Positions 1 to 9,154 are shown, counted from the stretch's first letter. The stretch: 64,000 nt of DNA from Lysobacterales bacterium (GCA_014238945.1 JABAAB010000078.1:1-64000), one strand, 5' to 3'. Notes: generated by a model from the letters alone, not told the origin. Translations and numbers: made by a program.

Positions 1-250
1 GTCCGCTTCTCTAATCGGGCCTTGATGTCAAGCTCCCATGGTTTATAGGATAATACTGGTCGCGTCTTGGCGTGGGTCACGCTTCTCTTCGCAGTCGGCA
101 CTGGATACTAACTAGCCGCTGCAGGCATAGGTCGGACGGTTTGGAGAGCCAAGCTTTTGGGCGTGTTTAAAACACAGCGGACGTTTACGGCTTCATCCAG
201 ACCACGTCCACGCCGGGACGCATCTTTTGAGGATGGAGGCTGCTGTTATT

Positions 251-1285
251 TCATGACCTTGCTTCCTCCAAACCCCAGCAGAACTGAGTGTCATCAACCC
301 ACATACGGTGCAGGATGACGGCGAGTTTGCGGGCCACGGCGATAACGGCACGCCGGTGACCACGGGTTTTTGCTTTTTGCATGCCCCAGACTTTCAACGA
401 AGACCACCTGGAACTGCGTGTCATGAGTGCATTGGCGGCGGTGTAGAGCGTGCAACGCACATCTCGGTCGCCACATCTGGAGATATGCCCGTCGATGTCG
501 ATCTCCCCGGACTGGAAGCGCCGCGGGGTGAGACCAAAGTGGGCGGTCACTGTTCTGGAGCGTTTAAAGCGAGCGGGATCATCAACGCCTGCTTTATAGG
601 TCAGTGCGGTGATGAAGCCAACGCCCGGCGCCGACATGAGTCGCTGACAAACAGGATCAGCACGGGCCATGTTGCGGCTACGGTTATCCAGTTCCCGGAA
701 GCAGTGATACAACACCAGTCGTGCTTCAAGCAGCGGTAACAAGGTAAAAGACAAAGTCGCATCGGTTTTAATGATGCCGCGTACTGCAGCATCGAAGGCG
801 CCATGACCCAGCTTGGCGGGAAGTTTGATGCCGAACACCTTGAACAGGCCACGGATCTCGTGTTCCAGATCAATGCACTTGCTTAATACCGCTTTGCGAC
901 TCGATAGCAGCGCCCGGATCCGGTGACTGGCCATGCTTTTGATGTGCACCTGGCTGTACCAGCCGCTGCGCAACAGCTGGGCGATGCCTCTGGCATCGTT
1001 CTGGTCTGTCTTGTTACGCATCGCCGACAGTGCTGCCTTGACCTGGCGCGCTTCCATGCACACCACCTCGAAGCCGGCAGATTGCAGTCCGTAGGTCAGG
1101 TACTGGCAAAGCGTTCCGGCCTCGAGCCCAACGCTGGCGATCTCCAACTCGAGACTATCGAGGCAGGCAATGATGTCGGTGACTTCCGAGTCGAGCTTGG
1201 TCTCGGCTTGAATCTCGCCCTCATCATCAATCACACAGATATGGACAGAACGCAGTGATACGTCGAGTGCAGCATAATAAGTCAT
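251..1285 (-). CDS. IS110-family transposase (DEDD recombinase)
   Basis: This 344-residue protein catalyses excision and insertion of the element. The N-terminal RuvC-like DEDD domain starts with YYAALDVSLRSVHICVID (first Asp) and continues through a conserved Glu (VGLEAGT) to the signature RNKTDQNDARGIAQ. The C-terminal Transposase_20 domain follows, with LMSAPGVGFITALTY and a serine-rich stretch before HRRAVIAVARKLA. The length is normal for the family and no lesion is visible, so the enzyme may be active. A ribosome site AGGGAGA stands six bases before the ATG. In this family the protein works with a bridge RNA made from a non-coding end of the element, discussed for the flanking region. 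A TNP_IS110 N-terminal plus Transposase_20 assignment is secure; the IS110 versus IS1111 subgroup is not. Confidence 0.95.
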   Translation of the reverse strand: MTYYAALDVSLRSVHICVIDDEGEIQAETKLDSEVTDIIACLDSLELEIASVGLEAGTLCQYLTYGLQSAGFEVVCMEARQVKAALSAMRNKTDQNDARGIAQLLRSGWYSQVHIKSMASHRIRALLSSRKAVLSKCIDLEHEIRGLFKVFGIKLPAKLGHGAFDAAVRGIIKTDATLSFTLLPLLEARLVLYHCFRELDNRSRNMARADPVCQRLMSAPGVGFITALTYKAGVDDPARFKRSRTVTAHFGLTPRRFQSGEIDIDGHISRCGDRDVRCTLYTAANALMTRSSRWSSLKVWGMQKAKTRGHRRAVIAVARKLAVILHRMWVDDTQFCWGLEEARS

Positions 1286-1440
1286 GGCTTTCTCCCTGGT
1301 GGATGTACCACCATGGTAAGGGAGCAGGGCTAATATGAGCCCGCCCGATTACTAATGCTATTGGCCGGTTCCGGTTGTTCGAGAAAACCGATATATTTGC
1401 CTCTTCTGGTCAGGTTGCTGCCATTTAAAATTCTAAAAAT
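1286..1440 (-). other. non-coding IS110 flank, candidate bridge-RNA region
   Basis: This stretch upstream of the transposase has no convincing gene but several short perfect dyads: GGTGG/CCACC around ATGTA at 1298-1312, and GGGCT/AGCCC around AATATG at 1327-1342. A looser CGGTT/AACCG pair lies further upstream. In IS110-group elements the left-end region before the recombinase is transcribed into the bridge RNA that pairs with donor and target DNA. The position and hairpins fit that, but the loops were not matched to a target or donor. From here to 1732 there is nothing else recognisable; the later part should hold the promoter of the ureohydrolase gene. Confidence 0.35.
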
Positions 1441-1732
1441 TCATAAAGTATGCTCTCCGCTATGCTGATACCTCGTACCTCTCGTCAAAGGCGGGGGTTG
1501 TTTGTTGTCACGCGGGGCATCCCGGGCCATTATGGTGGAATGACAGACCGGTATTGGGCAGTAAGCAGCTATTCGACAGGCTTGATTTTCAATGATGCGA
1601 TAGGCTGCAATCGGCCAGAAGCTGCCGGTCGGTCGGCTTGGTGGATTTAAGCACTTCCCGTGATTCAGGCTGGTTGCATATAGTATTACGGCAACCAGAA
1701 TCGTAAGCAAACATCTACGGCGGATCAGAATA

Positions 1733-2695
1733 ATGACACAGAAATTGACTGTACCACCCGGAAACAAGAAAGGAACATTTCTCAACTTCCCATTGGCTTT
1801 GAACCTTGATGAATTGCAGGCAGATTTTGCCATCCTCGGTATACCGTTTGGGATGCCCTATAACGTTTCTTCAATGGCGAATGATCAGAGTACCGCGCCT
1901 GATATTATTCGCAATACACCGTCGGCGGCCGATATCGAATACACGAAAAACCACTTCGACTGGGATCTCGGGGGCCCCTTGTTTGCGGGAAAGAACATTA
2001 GGGTCGTTGACTGCGGCAATGTGAGCGCGGACTCCGCTGATCACGAAGCGCATTACCGCTACGCTGAACTTGCGGCGCGCAAGATCTTTTCAAGCGGTGC
2101 CATTCTAATCTCTCTCGGCGGCGACCACGGCATTCCGATTCCGGTGATGCGAGCGCTAGAGATTTTCAATGAGCCGGTAACACTGGTGCACGTCGATGCG
2201 CATCTTGACTGGCGTAATGAGGTCAACGGCGAAACGGAAGGTTATTCGAGCCCCATCAGGCGTGCATCCGAAATGCCCTGGATCAAAGACATCGTGCAAA
2301 TCGGATTGCGCGGAATTGGAAGTGCACGAGAAGGCGAAGTCGCGGACGCACGCACCTACGGGGCCGATCTGATTTCAGCGTACGAAATGCACAGCATCGG
2401 TATGGATGCAGTGCTCGATCGCATCCCAAATGGTGGGCCTTACTATTTGACCATTGATGCCGACGGAATTGATCCGACAATCATGCCCGCGGTGATGGCT
2501 CAGACACCCGGTGGCCTAAATTGGATTCAAACCAGGGAACTTGTACACGGTCTCGTCAACAAAGGCCGTGTAGTCGGTATGGATTTGGTCGAAATAGCGC
2601 CAAAATATGACGTCAGCAGTACAACGATAATTCATGCGGAGAGACTGATCTGCAATTTTATCGGCGCATCGATACGAGCCGGGCACTGCGGTTGA
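1733..2695 (+). CDS. agmatinase/arginase-family ureohydrolase
   Basis: This is a 320-residue cytoplasmic binuclear manganese hydrolase that cleaves the guanidino group of an agmatine-like substrate, releasing urea. All metal-binding motifs are present: GGDHGIP at about 129-135 (His132), DAHLD at 155-159 (Asp155, His157, Asp159), and IDADGIDP at about 241-248 (Asp242, Asp244). The usual third motif is SxDxDxxDPxxxPG; here Thr replaces Ser and the sequence after DP is TIMPAV. Agmatine, guanidinobutyrate and related guanidines are all possible substrates, so the exact activity is open. It stands alone, flanked by the IS element and a decayed kinase, so its neighbours do not help with the pathway. 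Confidence 0.85.
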   Translation: MTQKLTVPPGNKKGTFLNFPLALNLDELQADFAILGIPFGMPYNVSSMANDQSTAPDIIRNTPSAADIEYTKNHFDWDLGGPLFAGKNIRVVDCGNVSADSADHEAHYRYAELAARKIFSSGAILISLGGDHGIPIPVMRALEIFNEPVTLVHVDAHLDWRNEVNGETEGYSSPIRRASEMPWIKDIVQIGLRGIGSAREGEVADARTYGADLISAYEMHSIGMDAVLDRIPNGGPYYLTIDADGIDPTIMPAVMAQTPGGLNWIQTRELVHGLVNKGRVVGMDLVEIAPKYDVSSTTIIHAERLICNFIGASIRAGHCG

Positions 2696-3029
2696 CATTA
2701 CGATCTGCCAAGTTTCGCTCCTCGACGCCTGCGGTTATACACAGTTGCGGAATGTGGCGTTACGCTTTGCCATTGTGGATTCAACCGGCTTCAGCTTCCA
2801 TTGTATGAATTGCGGCTAACGGTCTGAAGCGGACGTTCAACAATGTTTAATAATGCAGATCAGGATCTAAACAAGGTGACTTTTTGACTCATCCATTGCT
2901 TTCAAAAGCATCCTTTGTTCGACCAGTTTCCTCACTTTTAACATGTATGAGGGAGCTCAATTTTTTACCACTATGGTATTATTCGGCGACAAATCGATAT
3001 CAAGCCACGGGTGCTGATCGGAAGCCAAT
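2696..3029 (+). other. non-coding stretch, nothing recognisable
   Basis: No convincing gene, repeat or structured RNA was seen between the ureohydrolase stop and the remnant of the histidine kinase. No U-tract hairpin follows the ureohydrolase. The second half presumably contained the promoter of the now broken kinase. Confidence 0.4.
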
Positions 3030-4716
3030 ATGACTTTCAGATTGACGCAGTTTCCCCGCTGGTTCTCACCACCAGGTATCGAGAGGACGTCACCACAGGG
3101 TCGCCGCTCAATCGCTGTAGCCCGCTCCTTCCTGAGAATTTCTCTGACCACCGCAGTGTGTAGCGGTCTTTATTTTGTCCTCAGAGAAGATTTCACAATT
3201 GCCGAAATCATCATTTTGCTTACGGGATTCACAGTTCCCATGATAGGCGCGTTTGCAATTCGATTTGGTTTTTACTTACCAGTATCGTTATTGGGGTGAA
3301 TTTTGGTGGGCTGACAAGCATGACTGCATTCGTAGCAATCACAGGTGGTATATCGTCCCCCGTTACGCCTTTGTACCTGGTATTCTTCGTGTTTTCCGGC
3401 ACCTATTGAAGCCGCCGGGTTCCCCGATTTGCAATTATGGGCACGGTGCTCTGTCTGGCTTTTCTCTACTGGATTGGAGCGACGGGCTTACTGCCGGAAT
3501 CGGTGTTGTTGCCCGGACAAATCGCTGACCTGCGAGCAATCAGCCTGTTGACGGCAGTTATTCTGACCTCGATTTCACTCAAAACCATGACCGATTACTG
3601 GCAAGAATCGAGAAGGAAACTTGCCATGTTGCTGAATGAATCAAAAATGGTTAACTTGGTTAAGTCTAAATTCCTGACCTCGATGAGCCACGAACTGCGT
3701 ACGCCACTGAACGCGGTACCCGGTTTCGCGCATGTGCTGCAGTTGGACTCCAGGGAACCCCTGACCGAAAAACAGCAACACAACGTTGACCATATCATCA
3801 AGAGCGGCCGGCACTTGTTGGGTTTAATCAACGACGTTCTCGACCTGGTCAAGATCGAGGAAGGCAAGTTGAAGTTGACGGTTCAAGCAGTCAATCCGAC
3901 TGCCGTTGTTGACGATTGCCTGATCATCGCGCAATCGATAGCGGAGCAACAGTCCATCTCGGTGATGGCCGGGTCGACTGTCAAGGACCTGCCCACCATC
4001 AGTGCCGATCTCACGGGCTTGAAGCAGGTGCTGCTGAACCTCCTGTCCAATGCAGTGAAATTCAATCGGGACGCGGGTACGGTAACGGTCGATGCTGAAA
4101 AGACCACTGCAGGCATGCTGCGAATCAGCGTCAGCGATTCGGGGCCGGGAATAGCGAAAAAGGACCACGCAAAAGTATTCGAACCGTTCGACCGTCTGGG
4201 CAGGGAATCAATGAATATCGAGGGTACCCGTATCGGCCTGGTGATCTCGAAACGCCTGATGAAAGCGATGGCAGGAGTCATAGGATGTGAATCCGATATC
4301 GGCAAGGGCAGCACTTTCTGGATTGAACTGCCTTTGGCCGAAGACGTCGATCCGGGAATTTCCGCCCTGGATCAGCTGCAAGTTAAACCGGGCCTGGCAC
4401 AACCATTGGGCGAGAACACGCCGTGCCGCCGTGTGCTTTACATCGAGGACGATTCAAGCAGCGCAGAACTGATGCGGATGATATTTAAGAACATACCAAA
4501 CGTTGAGTTGGTCGCCGCAGCGGATGCCGAGCAGGGTATCGTATTGGCGAACTCGGTGCCGCCGCCATGCAAGACGACGTCAAACGTGCCAGGAACGCCG
4601 GCTTCTTTGCCTACCTCACCAAGCCATTCGACGTCGAGAAGGTCTTGCAGGTTGTTCGCAGTTCTCTCGAGGAAGACAGCCAGGATTTTGACCGCGCTTC
4701 GTCACGGGACATATAG
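3030..4716 (+). pseudogene. decayed hybrid sensor histidine kinase
   Basis: The parts of a membrane hybrid histidine kinase are here but in different frames. The N-terminal hydrophobic segment (start at 3030) runs into a stop after a frameshift near 3275-3285. It continues in another frame as SIVIGVNFGGLTSM, then meets an in-frame TGA at 3407. From 3437 the kinase core reads openly: H-box SHELRTPLNA, N-box NLLSNAVKFN, G1 DSGPGIAKKD, F-box FEPFDRLG, but the G2 box reads GTRIGL instead of GTGIGL. The receiver starts with LYIEDD, then jumps frame near 4545-4555 straight to AAAMQDDVKRARNAGFFAYLTKPFD. This loses roughly 40 residues, including the phospho-accepting Asp. The multiple lesions make sequencing error unlikely and loss of function likely. 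Confidence 0.8.
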
Positions 4717-4986
4717 GATGTCCAGTTTACGGGTGAAGTGCGTATTCGCCTGATTAGAGGATCCAACCCGTAATACCATGATCAGCAACTGGGTCACGTT
4801 TCCGACGTTGGATATCCGGCAAATAGTCAGCAACAAGTTACGCATTGGCTTTGCTCTGATTGCTGCCTGTTATTTGAACACCTGTGTGTGGCTTGTAAAC
4901 GGGGCGGCATACATTAAATTTGAACTTTCTCTTTTGGCCAACTGCTGTTACTGGTTACACTGAATTTAATACTTGCAGAAGGAGTC

Positions 4987-5931
4987 ATGATGAAGCACAG
5001 CAAGAACCGCCCGGTAAAACTGGGCCTGATCCTGCCGGAGTCGGAAGGAGACCTCGGTGGCAGGACACCGCGCTGGAACGACTACGTGGAGATGTCGAGT
5101 CTTGCCGAAGACATTGGCCTCGATTCCATCTGGTTTGTCGACCATCTTCTGTACCGTGGAGAGGCGACGCAGGTTGGGCAACAGGGGGTCTGGGAATGCT
5201 GGTCCATCCTGGCCGCGCTGGCGGCGGTTACCAAGCGGGTGGAGATCGGTTCACTGGTCACGCCCACGTCCTTTCGCAACCCGGCCGTTTTCGCCAAGCA
5301 GGTCGACGTAGTGGAGGAGATCTCGGGCGGTCGCGTGGTCCTGGGTCTGGGAGCGGGCTGGCACAGCGATGAGTACCAGGCCTTCGGGCTGCCCTTCAAA
5401 ATGCGTGTGTCACGGTTCGAGGAGGCGTTCCACATCATCCGGTCACTGTTGCAGGAGGGGTCGGTGGATTTCGAAGGCAAATACTACTTTGCTCGTGATT
5501 GCGAACTGGCTCCGCGGGGGCCCAGACCAAACGGCCCGCCACTGATGATCGGCTCCAGCGGACCGCGTATGCTGGGTATTACTCTGCCCTGGGTGGACAG
5601 CTGGAATACCTGGTTGTGCGACGAAGGTAATTCGCCACAAGACATCCCACCGTTGCGCGAACTGGTCGACACCCGGTGCCGTGACGTAGGGCGCGATCCT
5701 GCCACGCTTGGGCGTAGCTGTGCCATTGCCATCGACCCCACCGGAAAGCGAGACATCCCACTCAATCTCGATGCGTCCCTCCATGCCCTGAGCGGCCCGC
5801 CAGAGGTGGTCGCGCAAACCATCCGGGCATTCGCTGAGGAAGGGATCGATCACATCCAGGTCTACATGGTACCGAGCACCATCGACAGCGTGGAGTGGCT
5901 GGCACAGGTGATCGAGATACTCGATCAATGA
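4987..5931 (+). CDS. luciferase-like (LLM class) flavin-dependent oxidoreductase
   Basis: This is a 314-residue TIM-barrel protein of the bacterial luciferase superfamily, which uses FMN or F420 for oxidation or monooxygenation. Supporting features are the N-terminal strand VKLGLILPESEG, GLDSIWFVDHLL, the central EIGSLVTPTSFRNPAVFAKQVDVVEEISGGRVVLGLGAGWH signature (about residues 98-137), GPPLMIGSSGPRML, and a C-terminal GPPEVVAQTIRAFAEEGIDHIQVY. The substrate cannot be inferred. Two ATGs stand side by side; the AAGGAG site is only two bases from the first but five from the second (4990), so the second is the likelier start. The gene is alone, with 270 bases of empty sequence before it and no terminator hairpin after it. 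Confidence 0.85.
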   Translation: MMKHSKNRPVKLGLILPESEGDLGGRTPRWNDYVEMSSLAEDIGLDSIWFVDHLLYRGEATQVGQQGVWECWSILAALAAVTKRVEIGSLVTPTSFRNPAVFAKQVDVVEEISGGRVVLGLGAGWHSDEYQAFGLPFKMRVSRFEEAFHIIRSLLQEGSVDFEGKYYFARDCELAPRGPRPNGPPLMIGSSGPRMLGITLPWVDSWNTWLCDEGNSPQDIPPLRELVDTRCRDVGRDPATLGRSCAIAIDPTGKRDIPLNLDASLHALSGPPEVVAQTIRAFAEEGIDHIQVYMVPSTIDSVEWLAQVIEILDQ

Positions 5932-6095
5932 ACTTCGGTCAGGTTCTTTCTACGCATTACAGAGAGCAGAATTAAAGCGCTTGTTCCCGACCCGCTTTTG
6001 ACCCGGGGCCGTCATTTTTCCGCCTTTTCATCCGCACAACCCGACTCTACACTTTGTAGATCAAAGTCAATCGATGGGAACAAAGAGGGATAGAG

Positions 6096-6482
6096 ATGCG
6101 AAAGATAAGTAGTTACCGATTCGCGGTCATTCTGGCGCTGCTGACACCATTCCTGCTGGTATGGGTGATCGGTGCCGTTGGTGTCCTCGGTGTCGATGGT
6201 GACCCCGCCGACCTGATGTATGTCGGTGTGTTGGCCATCGAACTCATCGGTGCCATCATCGCCCGGTTTCAGCCCCTTGGAATGGCCCGTACCTTGCTTG
6301 CCACCGCGCTCGCCCAGGCGTTGGTCGCCGTGATCGCTCTGTACGCCGGAATGCACCAGGCTGCGTACAGTTCGGTGGGTGAGATCCTGGGATTAAACGG
6401 GTTCTACGTTGCCTTGTTTCTCAGCTCGGCATGGCTGTTTCGAAAGGCAGCGCTTGAACAAGCTGCCGGCGACACACTGTAG
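6096..6482 (+). CDS. small four-helix membrane protein, function unknown
   Basis: This 128-residue, strongly hydrophobic protein has about four transmembrane helices (roughly residues 9-28, 38-58, 68-90 and 100-117), short loops and a basic C-terminal tail. An AGAGGGA ribosome site lies shortly before the ATG. I do not recognise a functional family; similar small uncharacterised inner-membrane proteins are common in gammaproteobacteria. It precedes the PadR pair by 86 bases, but the regulator appears to have its own promoter, so co-regulation is only possible. Codon use and frame look like a true gene. Confidence 0.7.
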   Translation: MRKISSYRFAVILALLTPFLLVWVIGAVGVLGVDGDPADLMYVGVLAIELIGAIIARFQPLGMARTLLATALAQALVAVIALYAGMHQAAYSSVGEILGLNGFYVALFLSSAWLFRKAALEQAAGDTL

Positions 6483-6511
6483 CAAATTTGCCTTTTTATA
6501 GAAGATATTTC

Positions 6512-6551
6512 TTGTATACCTAGATCATTTATGTATCATAGTTCTATGTAT
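6512..6551 (+). promoter_or_regulatory. putative promoter and operator of the PadR gene
   Basis: This AT-rich stretch has a TTGTAT/TATCAT pair (6512-6517 and 6534-6539) with 16 bases between. Two copies of TATGTAT (6530-6536 and 6545-6551) overlap and follow the -10 hexamer. PadR regulators commonly bind ATGT-containing sites over their own promoter, so autoregulation is plausible. No Shine-Dalgarno site precedes the PadR ATG at 6569, so the leader may be very short. Confidence 0.4.
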
Positions 6552-6568
6552 AAAAATCAACCAACCAA

Positions 6569-6943
6569 ATGAACCTGTCCAAAGACCTGATGGCTGCATC
6601 GTCAACACCCCTGGTGCTGGGAATACTGGCCGAGGGTGAAAGCTATGGATACCAGATCGTAAAACGGGTTGGCGAGTTGTCGGGGGGGGCACTCAAGTGG
6701 ACGGACGGAATGATGTACCCGTTGCTGCACAGACTGGAACACCAGGGACATCTGAAAGCCAATTGGCGTACAGCGCAGACGGGGCGCCGGCGCAAGTATT
6801 ACCAAATTACAGAGCACGGCCTCAAGACACTGAAAGTGCAATACCGGCAGTGGGAAATCATCAATGATGCACTGAGTGGTGTCTGGCGTGACTTGAGCGA
6901 ACGCTCGCAGTGGAGCAACCCCGACGGGTTACAGGCAGGATAA
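6569..6943 (+). CDS. PadR-family transcriptional regulator
   Basis: This is a 124-residue winged-helix DNA-binding protein. The PadR signature is clear: TPLVLGILAEGESYGYQIVKRV (helices 1-2), GMMYPLLHRLEHQGHLKANW (recognition helix and start of the wing), and the wing GRRRKYYQITEHGLKTL. The short C-terminal helix (residues 90-115) would form the dimer interface. The next gene starts four bases downstream with a GTG and encodes a HAAS-domain membrane protein. PadR-HAAS pairs are a recurrent arrangement in bacteria, so this regulator probably represses its own operon in response to an envelope or small-molecule signal that the sequence does not reveal. Confidence 0.9.
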   Translation: MNLSKDLMAASSTPLVLGILAEGESYGYQIVKRVGELSGGALKWTDGMMYPLLHRLEHQGHLKANWRTAQTGRRRKYYQITEHGLKTLKVQYRQWEIINDALSGVWRDLSERSQWSNPDGLQAG

Positions 6944-6947
6944 CGCT

Positions 6948-8309
6948 GTGAACGAATTCGATTTGGAATCAGGTATTTCGGAATGGAAGGCCTACCTGTC
7001 AGGCAAGGACGCGATCAAGGACAGCGATACCAGGGAACTGGAGGACCACCTGAGAATGCAGGTCGACGGGCTCATCGACGCGGGACTGGATAGCGATGAG
7101 GCATTCCTGATTGCAGTGAAAAGAATAGGCAACCTGGACGTGGTATCAAGAGAATATGCCGTCGTACACTCCGGACGGCTGTGGAAAAACCTGGTCTTCT
7201 CTGCACACACAGACAAGCGTGACACCACCGTTGGGCTTCGTGAGTTTGGAGTTGTTCTGATTCTTGCGCTGTGCGCAGCCACGACCTTCAAGTTGCCCTT
7301 CCTGGCCGGTATCGATTTTGAAGATGAAAACATTCCGTTTTTCATGCGAAATTTCAGCTTGTTTTGTCTGCCCTATCTGGCCCTGTACTTCATCTGGAAA
7401 AGACAACTGGAAATGAGCGGATTGCAGTTACTGGCAGCCGCGGCTTTCGCGGGGGTGCTGTTTGCCAATGTCTATCCATTTAGCCCACAGGGATCAACCG
7501 AAATTCTGACCGTCTTGCATCTGCCCCTGGCCCTGTGGTTCCTGATTGGAGTGGTCTATACCGGCGATTGGTGGCGATCCGGCTCAAGGCGTATGGACTT
7601 TGTGCGTTTTTCCGGAGAATTTGCCATTTACTATGTACTCATTGCCCTGGGCGGTGGCGTGATGACGGGGTTTACAGTCGGTATGTTTTCCATCATCGGT
7701 CTCGACATCGGGTGGCTTGCGGCGACCTGGATCATTCCCTGTGGGGCAGCGGGGGCCGTGTTGGTGGCTTCCTGGCTGGTGGAAGCAAAACAGGGCGCAA
7801 TTGAGAATATGGCACCGGTGCTGACCAGGGTGTTTACACCGCTTTTCACCCTGTCACTGCTTTCCTTTCTTATCACCATGCTGGTTACCGGCAACGGCAT
7901 TGATGTCCAAAGGGAGGTTCTGATTGGCTTCGACCTGGCACTGGTCCTGGTACTTGGCCTGGTGCTTTACGCGGTTTCCTCCCGAGACCCCGACACGGCA
8001 CCCGGCTGGTTTGACATTCTGCAGCTGATTCTGGTGCTGTCTGCCCTGCTGGTGGACTTGCTGGCGCTGGCGGCCATTGCGGGGCGAATTTCCGAACTGG
8101 GGTTCACACCCAACCGGGTGGCTGCCCTGGGTGAAAACATCATTCTGCTGGTCAGTCTCAGCGGGTCAGCCTGGTACTACTTTCGATTTATACGGGGTGA
8201 GAGTGGCTTTTCCTCCCTGGAGAAATGGCAGACCGATTACATACCGGTCTATGTCCTGTGGGCAGTCATTGTAGTCGTTGTCTTTCCACCGTTGTTTGGC
8301 TTTATTTGA
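6948..8309 (+). CDS. HAAS-domain (DUF1700-like) multi-pass membrane protein
   Basis: This 453-residue protein starts at GTG after a GCAGGA ribosome site. Residues 1-80 form a soluble alpha-helical HAAS-type domain (ISEWKAYLSGKDAIKDSDTRELEDHLRMQVDGLIDAGLDSDEAFLIAVKRIGN), as seen on membrane proteins co-encoded with PadR regulators. The remainder has about ten to twelve hydrophobic helices from residue 95 to the C terminus, with few charges between them. No transport or enzyme motif was recognised. It is translated from the same message as PadR, and the pair probably forms a regulated envelope-stress or permease module. Function unknown. Confidence 0.75.
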   Translation: MNEFDLESGISEWKAYLSGKDAIKDSDTRELEDHLRMQVDGLIDAGLDSDEAFLIAVKRIGNLDVVSREYAVVHSGRLWKNLVFSAHTDKRDTTVGLREFGVVLILALCAATTFKLPFLAGIDFEDENIPFFMRNFSLFCLPYLALYFIWKRQLEMSGLQLLAAAAFAGVLFANVYPFSPQGSTEILTVLHLPLALWFLIGVVYTGDWWRSGSRRMDFVRFSGEFAIYYVLIALGGGVMTGFTVGMFSIIGLDIGWLAATWIIPCGAAGAVLVASWLVEAKQGAIENMAPVLTRVFTPLFTLSLLSFLITMLVTGNGIDVQREVLIGFDLALVLVLGLVLYAVSSRDPDTAPGWFDILQLILVLSALLVDLLALAAIAGRISELGFTPNRVAALGENIILLVSLSGSAWYYFRFIRGESGFSSLEKWQTDYIPVYVLWAVIVVVVFPPLFGFI

Positions 8310-8355
8310 TTTTCAGGTGTGACTATCAGAGAGTTCATATCGGTCTAAAAAGGGG

Positions 8356-8685
8356 TCAGGCATCTTCCCAGCAGATGAAAACCGGGTCCTCAACCTGATG
8401 CCAGACGGCATGATGAATGGAGTTCAGCGGCTCATCTCCGGCTTTGACACGCCCGACCGACCGATCACACTGGTCTCTGTCCCTAAAGGTCATGATCACG
8501 AAGTACTGGTGGTCGCGTTCGCTGTCGGTATCCATGACGGGGTGATGTTGTCTGCGGCCGATCCTGCCGGTTGATTCAACCAGGTCGATCTTTCTCAGGT
8601 AATCATCAAGCTGTACCAGTGATCGGCTGAAACTTTCGATCGTGACACCCGGCTTCAGATTAAAACAACTTAACATGTGAAACAT
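8356..8685 (-). CDS. DUF6614-like small protein
   Basis: This 109-residue soluble protein begins MFHMLSCFNLKPGVTIESFSRSLVQLDDYLRKIDLVESTGRIGRR. The pattern resembles dimeric alpha-beta barrel (Dabb-like) proteins, in which an N-terminal strand is followed by a helix, and fits the uncharacterised DUF6614 family. The histidine-rich middle and HHAVWHQVEDP end are typical of that group as I know it. A GAGGAG ribosome site precedes the ATG at good spacing. Its 3' end faces the HAAS gene with 46 bases between. No enzymatic role can be assigned. Confidence 0.7.
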   Translation of the reverse strand: MFHMLSCFNLKPGVTIESFSRSLVQLDDYLRKIDLVESTGRIGRRQHHPVMDTDSERDHQYFVIMTFRDRDQCDRSVGRVKAGDEPLNSIHHAVWHQVEDPVFICWEDA

Positions 8686-8744
8686 CAGGACACTCCTCGC
8701 TGACTTCCGACTTCATATCAGCATTTCATTCCGTTTAAAGATGC

Positions 8745-8960
8745 TTACAATTTATCCTCTGCCCGCATACGGTCAACATTCTCACGTTGCACATCCAGGC
8801 GGCGTTCGCGCTCAGCCAGCACGGTGTCTGCCCGTAACCAATACCTGCCAGAATGCATTATGCCATGATCAACGATAACCAGAATATTCTCTGGAAACGA
8901 CTTTCCGCCGAGGCGATGGCGATCATTATCAATATCCTGCTGGAAGGTGAAATCCAACAA
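8745..8960 (-). CDS. short open frame, possibly a gene remnant
   Basis: This 71-residue frame is rich in charged residues (LAERERRLDVQRENVDRMRAEDKL at the end), unlike a random shadow. A second minus-strand frame just upstream (8858-9046) overlaps it in another phase, so the two could be halves of a frameshifted gene. There is no clear ribosome site and no recognised domain. The rest of the 470-base interval between the DUF6614 gene and the peptidase (8686-9154) holds nothing else I can name. Confidence 0.25.
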   Translation of the reverse strand: MLDFTFQQDIDNDRHRLGGKSFPENILVIVDHGIMHSGRYWLRADTVLAERERRLDVQRENVDRMRAEDKL

Positions 8961-9154
8961 GAATGAGATACCGAATGCGACACTGTCACGACCAGTTTCA
9001 CAATCACTTCCATTTGCTGCATGGAGACATCAACTATGGAGTGCAAAACACCGTCTATCGGATTTGTGACAAATATCGGGAATTAGACCTGACCAGATGG
9101 CCAATGTCCGTCCTGACGACCAATGACAATAACCATCACAGCTACAGCTGTCAT

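Larger units (their letters stand above)
1..1450 (-). mobile_element. IS110-family insertion sequence (ends approximate)
   Basis: The element is defined by its DEDD-type transposase gene and the non-coding flanks on both sides of it. IS110 elements normally lack terminal inverted repeats and make no obvious target duplication, so exact ends cannot be read from one copy. The first 60 bases, read on the minus strand, contain GAGCTTGACATC followed shortly by CCCGATTAGAGAAG, which resembles, from memory, the right-hand end of IS110 relatives. The other end probably lies in the AT-rich stretch near 1430-1450. The element may extend beyond the window start. Confidence 0.6.

Noticed and set aside
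1441-1833. Minus-strand frame of 130 residues upstream of the ureohydrolase
   Set aside because: Overlaps the ureohydrolase start antisense, has mixed composition and no domain or ribosome site.
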